Translations under genes and position numbers: made by a program | Notes under the pieces: generated by a model | Database searches by the model: none | What the model was told of the DNA's origin: nothing | Seen by the model: only the letters and a program-made list of their open reading frames with translations | In this document: one piece after another, positions 59,542 to 64,000 of the stretch | How positions within the stretch are numbered: the first letter of the stretch is position 1 | Layout of the letters: each line of letters begins with the position of its first letter | Source: a virus | DNA: 64,000 nucleotides | Reading direction: 5' to 3' (one strand) | IMG/VR virus record: IMGVR_UViG_3300027749_000082 | Location: 1 to 64,000 of that record

Positions 59542-59984
59542 TGAAGTAATCCTGTTAAGAGAAACACACTATCACCTACTCTACCAATAGATGCTACTGC
59601 ACCAACACCTGCTGTTGTATATAAGGAGTTATACGAAACTAGTCTAGCATTATAACCTGAAGATAGATTAATTGTTATTGTACCTGTGCTTAGTTGTGCT
59701 ACTGTTGTATTTGCACCAACTGTATTTAAAGCGCTATCAATCCATGCAGTTATATTCTGTGTACCACTATATATTAACATCTTTGCGTTATAGTCTACAT
59801 GAGATATTATAAAACTATTGGAAGCGCTTATTGTGTTTAGATATGTACCATTTAAATTAACAAGAAAGCTAGAAAGCGTATTGACTGTTGCACGCTTTGT
59901 TTCTACTTCGTTATCCACTATAAGATAATCAGTTCCAAGTACTGTAGTAGCAGTATTAAGTTGTGATATTAATTGGTCATCCAT
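59538..59984 (-). CDS. Small fibre-cluster protein, first gene of the cluster
   Basis: 149 residues from the ATG at 59984; an in-frame ATG at 60008 is rejected because the perfect TATAAATA box lies between the two, 5 nt before 59984. Begins MDDQLISQLNTATTVLGTDYLIVDN, then beta-repeat sequence (STGTITINLSSGYNARLVSYN). No family recognised. N-terminal segment DYLIVDNEVETKRATVNTL recalls the attachment segments of tail-fibre proteins. Confidence 0.65.
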   Translation of the reverse strand: MDDQLISQLNTATTVLGTDYLIVDNEVETKRATVNTLSSFLVNLNGTYLNTISASNSFIISHVDYNAKMLIYSGTQNITAWIDSALNTVGANTTVAQLSTGTITINLSSGYNARLVSYNSLYTTAGVGAVASIGRVGDSVFLLTGLLQ

Positions 59985-59989
59985 ACATA

Positions 59990-59997
59990 TATTTATA
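59990..59997 (-). promoter_or_regulatory. Late-type promoter box TATAAATA
   Basis: Perfect minus-strand box 5 nt before the ATG at 59984; fixes the start of the 59984-57254 cluster. Confidence 0.8.
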
Positions 59998-60060
59998 ATA
60001 ACACACACGTAGTGGTGTAGCTTTAAGCTAATATCATTGATACTATTAAATAATATAGTA

Positions 60061-60930
60061 ATGGCTTGTAATACTACTAGACAAAACTGCCCACCGAGTA
60101 GCGTATTTTCTGCTATGGCATCTCCCGGTTGTAGTCAGTTCGCAAACCCTGCTAATTTCCAAGCAGAGCAATTTGTTTATAGTGCGGCGTTTAGAGATTC
60201 TATAAACAATTTTGGTATACCTGTAGACTACTATATTAATACATATAATATTAATACAGCTGATAACTTATACGGTGAACAACCTACAGCTATATTTTAT
60301 GGTCCTATATCATTAATGATGTATGTTGAATTATCTGAAAACTCTATTAATCTATCTAAATTTGGTTTTGCTTCAGATGATGAAATGACAGGCTTTTTAC
60401 ATATACAAACATTTACTAATGCAATATGCGGTAAAGAGTATTTTGTTCAAACATCAACTGGCGAACTACTTACTGTAGAAGAATATTCAGATACATTTAA
60501 CTTAGTAGTATCAGATAAAACACTACTTCAACCTTATTTAAATAGTAATCAAGCAGTTGAACCTAAATCAGGTGATCTTATACAGTTATCACCTTTAGGC
60601 TGCGATAGACCAAATGGAAGAGGTGCTAAAATATTTGAAGTAACAGAGAGAATGGATCAAGATGTATCATCTATTAACCCCATGCTTGGTCATTATGTAT
60701 ATAGACTAAGAGCTAAACGATATGAATCTTCATTCGAACCAGGAGCTCCTAAAGAACCACAAAATCAACAAGTATTTGAAAATGCTTTTTCTGGTAAGGT
60801 ATCTTCTACTATACCTGGAGAAGTGCCATCTAATCCTAAATCGTATCCAGGAGATATTAATACCGAGTCACAGACAAAAGTGTTTGATATGACTGCTAAT
60901 GAAACAGATATATACGGAACGTATTATTAA
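60061..60930 (+). CDS. gp14: Neck protein, T4 gp14-like (copy 2)
   Basis: 289 residues from the ATG at 60061 (an ATG at 60037 is in frame but adds an unmatched hydrophobic stretch; copy 1 also starts MACN). It is clearly paralogous to the 56370 gene along its whole length, with long runs of identity, for instance SKFGFASDDEMTGFLHIQTF, PKSGDLIQLSPLGCDRPNGRG and the last 20 residues. The N-terminal 35 and the middle (about 125-160) are the main divergent parts. Its end overlaps the convergent fibre gene at 60927 by 4 nt, just as in copy 1. Confidence 0.72.
   Translation: MACNTTRQNCPPSSVFSAMASPGCSQFANPANFQAEQFVYSAAFRDSINNFGIPVDYYINTYNINTADNLYGEQPTAIFYGPISLMMYVELSENSINLSKFGFASDDEMTGFLHIQTFTNAICGKEYFVQTSTGELLTVEEYSDTFNLVVSDKTLLQPYLNSNQAVEPKSGDLIQLSPLGCDRPNGRGAKIFEVTERMDQDVSSINPMLGHYVYRLRAKRYESSFEPGAPKEPQNQQVFENAFSGKVSSTIPGEVPSNPKSYPGDINTESQTKVFDMTANETDIYGTYY
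60865..60902 (+). repeat. 38-nt exact repeat of gp14 copy 1 (57192-57229)
   Basis: The 3' parts of the two gp14-like genes share a 38-nt identical run (57192-57229 and 60865-60902) and are nearly identical around it. This is higher than the identity in the rest of the genes. Confidence 0.85.
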
Positions 60931-61613
60931 AATAAAGGAGCTGGTGCTACCTGTTTAGCCGTTATATATGATCCACTGGTTATTGTAACAGGAATAATTC
61001 CGGGGGATACTGTACTATGAAATAATGTTATAACTGTAGGACTATAAACTGTTAATAACAATTTATAAGAAGTTGGACGATTAAACATATTATATAGCCC
61101 TTGACTAGGATTACCTACTATAAATGTAGATAGTGTATTATTTATATTTGACATATATACCCCTGTACCCGGAGTATTAACGGGTATACCCGAACTGTAT
61201 GGTAAATACCCCATACCTAATGAAGTAACAGGGTTAGAAGCAGATAAAGTAAAATCTATAGTCCATATACCGGTGCTGGATAAGGTAGAAGTATTATTAC
61301 CAGTTGTATAAGGATAAATTAATGCAGTTACAAAATAAACACCAGAAGATAATGTTAATGTTATACCTGATGGAACATAGGCAGAGGTAGCAAAAACAGT
61401 AGTAGAATCCGATGTTAATATACTGGTATATGTGTTACCATATCTCATATCCCCATAACCTCTATTAATTATATCACTACTTAAAGTAGTGATTTGGCTT
61501 GCAGCAATAAACTGATTATTAATAGTTAAATTACCTGTTAAGTTTATATTACTTAAAGTAGGAGATGCTGTAGAATCTGTATTGGATAAATCTGATAAAG
61601 CATGAAGAGGCAT
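60927..61613 (-). CDS. Short fibre protein, MPLHALSDLSN family (member 1)
   Basis: 228 residues, ATG at 61613. N-terminal MPLHALSDLSNTDSTASPT is shared with the two genes upstream; the N-terminal 75 residues end in a helical or coiled segment before a variable beta domain from about 75 (TSAYVPSGITLTLSSGVYFVTALIY). A short fibre with common attachment end and variable tip is a sensible reading. A TATAAAAT sequence (61620-61627) lies 6 nt upstream. Converges with gp14 copy 2. Confidence 0.7.
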   Translation of the reverse strand: MPLHALSDLSNTDSTASPTLSNINLTGNLTINNQFIAASQITTLSSDIINRGYGDMRYGNTYTSILTSDSTTVFATSAYVPSGITLTLSSGVYFVTALIYPYTTGNNTSTLSSTGIWTIDFTLSASNPVTSLGMGYLPYSSGIPVNTPGTGVYMSNINNTLSTFIVGNPSQGLYNMFNRPTSYKLLLTVYSPTVITLFHSTVSPGIIPVTITSGSYITAKQVAPAPLF

Positions 61614-61619
61614 ATATTT

Positions 61620-61627
61620 ATTTTATA
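61620..61627 (-). promoter_or_regulatory. Late-type promoter box variant TATAAAAT
   Basis: Minus-strand variant 6 nt before the ATG at 61613. An AATAAATA also overlaps here but stands only 1 nt from the ATG, which is out of line with the other genes. Confidence 0.3.
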
Positions 61628-61628
61628 T

Positions 61629-62300
61629 TTAAAGTGTTGGTCTTGCTATTATAAATGAACCTCTATGACAAATTAGTAAAGCAGGTGGTGATGTGGTAGA
61701 AGTAGGGGTAGCAGTAATAAAAATTCTTGTATTATTATTATAAATTTTTAAAGAATAATTAGCTATATAATATTTAGCACCAGTATCACCAGCAGAATAA
61801 GCAAATGTACCTTGCGATACGGCACTAAGAGATATTCGCATACTTTTTTGACTAGATTGTACAGTAGAATAAGCTTGTATTGTACCGAGTGTACTGGGTA
61901 AGGGTGATATAAAACTTCCCATAATATCTATAGTATCCGTAGCAGATAAACCATGTCCATAAGAAGGTGCTCCTCCAGATAAATTCTGAAAAAATATTTT
62001 TGATTCGACAGTATATGTACCTGCATTTAGAATCAAAGAAATACCCATCTCGGTATATGTAAGGGGTGTAGTATATAAATTACCCACAATACTATCAGCA
62101 GATAATATACTCATATATATATTACCATATCTTTTATCAGCAGTAGCTTTAGTAACTACACTACTACTTAAAGTTAATACTTGATTAGGAGCATATATTT
62201 GGTTATATACTGATAAATTATTAGTTATAGTCAACCCACTAATAGTAGGAGATGATGTAGAATCCACATTAGATAAATCTGATAAAGCATGAAGAGGCAT
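61629..62300 (-). CDS. Short fibre protein, MPLHALSDLSN family (member 2)
   Basis: 223 residues, ATG at 62300. The first 40 residues are identical to member 3 (MPLHALSDLSNVDSTSSPTI and on), coming from a 121-nt DNA repeat. The variable domain after residue 60 is beta-rich (GISLILNAGTYTVESKIFF, IMGSFISPLPS). Late-type AATAAAAT lies 6 nt upstream. Confidence 0.72.
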   Translation of the reverse strand: MPLHALSDLSNVDSTSSPTISGLTITNNLSVYNQIYAPNQVLTLSSSVVTKATADKRYGNIYMSILSADSIVGNLYTTPLTYTEMGISLILNAGTYTVESKIFFQNLSGGAPSYGHGLSATDTIDIMGSFISPLPSTLGTIQAYSTVQSSQKSMRISLSAVSQGTFAYSAGDTGAKYYIANYSLKIYNNNTRIFITATPTSTTSPPALLICHRGSFIIARPTL

Positions 62301-62305
62301 ATATT
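62185..62305 (-). repeat. 121-nt direct repeat, copy A
   Basis: Covers the start codon, the first 40 codons and 5 nt of leader of member 2. Nearly identical to 62918-63038. A shorter diverged copy covers 61558-61619 at the start of member 1. Confidence 0.85.
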
Positions 62306-62319
62306 TATTTTATTTATTA

Positions 62320-63033
62320 TTAACCAACTTGTGTGGCTATCATCCATGATCCCTTGTACATTGTTACAGGATTACCTACAGTTAATGTATTTTGAAAATA
62401 CAAAATATAAAACCTACAAGGTGTATTTACAAATATAGTTGTTTGATGTAAGAACATTCTACCCCCATTTAATGCTGCTGTATCAGAAAATGTGTTACCA
62501 TTAACTCCTGATATTGGAGTTAAAGAAGTTGTATTTATATTTATAATAGTTCCACCTAAAGCTGCCGTAGCCCATGTACTTCCTATAGGTGCTGTAGTAG
62601 GCTGTTTAATACCTGTTACAATAATATTAGCATCAGTAACACTAGTTGTACAATTAACATTAGTTGTAATAATACTCATTTTTAATCCAGTAGCTGTAGT
62701 AGAATTTAAATTATTACCGTAACATAGTGAATCTATTATGTATACTCCGGTAGAAAGGGCTAAGTATAAGGGACAAGCAGATAATATGTCAGCATACCCC
62801 ATAGCATTATTATCAATAGGAGGTCCGTCAGCAGATAATATATTTACAAACATATTACCATACCTTTTATCTGCTGCATACTGAGTCATTACACTACTAC
62901 TAAGTGTAGCTGTCTGGTTAGGAGCATATATTTGATTATATACAGATAAATTATTAGTTATAGTCAACCCACTAATAGTAGGAGATGATGTAGAATCCAC
63001 ATTAGATAAATCTGATAAAGCATGAAGAGGCAT
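62320..63033 (-). CDS. Short fibre protein, MPLHALSDLSN family (member 3)
   Basis: 237 residues, ATG at 63033, 3 nt after the stop of the large fibre gene. Same N-terminal module as members 1 and 2, then a different beta domain (CPLYLALSTGVYIIDSLCYG, TKMSIITTNVNC-like, FLHQTTIFVNTPCRFYILYF). Three tandem paralogues with fixed N-terminus and variable C-terminus suggest alternative receptor-binding tips. Confidence 0.72.
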   Translation of the reverse strand: MPLHALSDLSNVDSTSSPTISGLTITNNLSVYNQIYAPNQTATLSSSVMTQYAADKRYGNMFVNILSADGPPIDNNAMGYADILSACPLYLALSTGVYIIDSLCYGNNLNSTTATGLKMSIITTNVNCTTSVTDANIIVTGIKQPTTAPIGSTWATAALGGTIININTTSLTPISGVNGNTFSDTAALNGGRMFLHQTTIFVNTPCRFYILYFQNTLTVGNPVTMYKGSWMIATQVG

Positions 63034-63038
63034 ATATT
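62918..63038 (-). repeat. 121-nt direct repeat, copy B
   Basis: Starts of members 3; nearly identical to 62185-62305 (two or three substitutions near 62935-62945). Confidence 0.85.
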
Positions 63039-64000
63039 ATATTGAAGTTGTTGTTAAGGCTCCACTATTATTAACTGTTATTCTCCATCTTGAACCATTA
63101 GGAGATTTAATAATTAACCCACTAGCTATATTTATTGCTTCAAAATCTGTATTGGTATATATAGAACTTGTAGCACTTATATTACCAACTACAGTTTGAT
63201 TGGTGGAAAAATTATTATTAACATTTTTATATACACCGTTAGTTACAGTATCAGCATTACCTGTAACACTACCTGTTAAGTTACCTGTAACACTACCTAA
63301 AATATTTGCTTGTAGTGTATCAATTTTAAATGTAGGTCCTGTAACATCAATTAAGTTAGTATCAGCTGGTTCCGCTGTAACGCCGCTAAATAAAACCCAG
63401 TTATTTGTTAAGGCTCTTCTAGCTAATCCTGTGTGTTGATATAATCCATTATTAAAATGACCTACAAATCCTAAGTCTAATGAATTACCAGTTGAACCTG
63501 TACCAAGATATATTAAAGGATCACTCACCGACATACTAGATGCAGCAACTTGTAAAGAAGAACCAGAGATATATAAACTTCCTAATACATTTAAATCACC
63601 CGGTGTAGTTATTGAACTAGGTAAACTTATCGTATAGTTATTACCTGTAGCAGATACACTTATCTGATTTGTTGTGCCGTTTATTTGTTTTACAAAGGTG
63701 CTTGAAGCAGTTTGATATGCAGTAGCTATATTATATGATGTATTCCAGTTAGCACTATTAGCTTGAACAGTTGTGTAAACATTAGAACTATTAGCACTAT
63801 TAGCTTGAACAGTTGTGTAAGTATTTTGCCAATTATTTGATGTACCACCTACAGTTGATATAAGACCAACTACAGTAGCATTGTTCATATATGTAGTATT
63901 ATCAGCAGTACTAGATAAACTAGAACCAATAGCAAAGGAATTATTATGGGTTACTAGATTATTTTGACCACCTAATATACCAGAATAATTACCACTTACT
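63037..64000 (-). CDS. Large fibre protein, partial at the window edge, YadA-head-like repeats
   Basis: The frame is open through the right edge, so the ATG at 63888 is not the true start: the codons beyond it read SGNYSGILGGQNNLVTHNNS then FAIGS, the left-handed beta-roll head motif of trimeric autotransporter adhesins (YadA type). After the head come two 14-residue TVQANSAN repeats, a DPLIYLG stretch and a LTGSVTGNADTV tail-fibre repeat, ending in a short C-terminal domain. At least 321 residues in the window. A trimeric fibre is expected; the attachment end is outside the window. Confidence 0.72.
   Translation of the reverse strand, partial: VSGNYSGILGGQNNLVTHNNSFAIGSSLSSTADNTTYMNNATVVGLISTVGGTSNNWQNTYTTVQANSANSSNVYTTVQANSANWNTSYNIATAYQTASSTFVKQINGTTNQISVSATGNNYTISLPSSITTPGDLNVLGSLYISGSSLQVAASSMSVSDPLIYLGTGSTGNSLDLGFVGHFNNGLYQHTGLARRALTNNWVLFSGVTAEPADTNLIDVTGPTFKIDTLQANILGSVTGNLTGSVTGNADTVTNGVYKNVNNNFSTNQTVVGNISATSSIYTNTDFEAINIASGLIIKSPNGSRWRITVNNSGALTTTSI
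63749..63820 (-). repeat. Tandem 42-nt repeat in the fibre gene
   Basis: Two 30-nt identical blocks at 63749-63778 and 63791-63820, period 42 nt, coding a repeated TVQANSAN segment. In-frame, so likely part of a fibre shaft. Confidence 0.8.

Noticed and set aside
63749-63820. CRISPR-like repeat
   Set aside because: Only two in-frame repeats inside a fibre gene, without spacers of typical size.
63037-63888. Complete 283-residue fibre gene starting at 63888
   Set aside because: The frame stays open to the window edge and the upstream codons encode a good fibre head motif.
1-64000. tRNA genes
   Set aside because: No cloverleaf-like segment with a T-loop GTTCRAAT-type box was found in the short intergenic regions.

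Overview
This window is a contiguous part of the genome of a T4-like tailed phage (a contractile-tail myovirus), very probably from an environmental, likely marine, source. The evidence is co-occurrence of recognisable T4 replication genes (DnaB-type helicase gp41, ssDNA-binding protein gp32, sliding clamp gp45, RNase H/FEN nuclease, primase gp61, clamp loader gp44), dUTPase, and T4 morphogenesis genes (terminase gp17, sheath gp18, tube gp19, baseplate gp25, gp6, gp53, gp27-like hub, tape measure, gp14-like neck). The DNA is AT-rich and genes are packed head to tail with 1-60 nt overlaps. No tRNA, rRNA, CRISPR array, integrase or transposase was seen. I cannot name the host. Shine-Dalgarno sites are almost absent, which fits a host group with weak SD use (Bacteroidota, for example) but does not prove it. 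Layout: (1) 1-11,900, mostly plus strand: tail of a truncated gene, a helix-hairpin-helix protein, a class II glutamine amidotransferase, a glycosyltransferase, then the replication block. Two minus-strand late-type genes (375-1472, 10424-10861) are interleaved. (2) 11,905-18,169, minus: adhesin-like fibre proteins (Ig-like, lectin-like, two with Mtd-type N-termini, one with a tail-collar domain). (3) 18,286-22,672: a sugar cassette of three glycosyltransferase-like proteins, a radical SAM/SPASM enzyme and a PLP aminotransferase, plus one unknown. (4) 22,675-37,698, minus: S74-chaperone fibre protein and very large baseplate-associated proteins (NHL-like, LamG-like, PKD), then gp6 and gp25. 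(5) 37,745-40,190: unknown plus-strand gene, gp44 and dUTPase on minus, and a probable small terminase on plus. (6) 40,180-54,925, minus: tail hydrolase, hub, gp53, tube cap, tape measure, two gp26/gp51-like proteins, tube-fold proteins, gp19, sheath and terminase. (7) 54,944-64,000: acidic late protein, small protein, then two copies of a gp14-like neck gene, each running convergently into a minus-strand fibre cluster. How it works together: replication genes make a complete T4-style replisome apart from polymerase, gp62 and recombination genes, which lie outside the window or are unrecognised. Late genes are marked by a TATAAATA-type box usually 5-7 nt before the start codon, on both strands, so many late mRNAs should be leaderless or nearly so. 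Two strong intrinsic terminators were found, one after the sheath gene and one after the acidic late gene. The most unusual features are a fibre-cluster protein carrying a full His-Asp-Ser triad with chymotrypsin-like spacing, the duplicated neck gene paired with fibre clusters, and the sugar cassette embedded among the fibre genes. No gene-free stretch exceeds 300 nt; the longest are 216-374 (a short hairpin near 234-255, otherwise nothing recognised) and 18170-18285 (a divergent promoter region).
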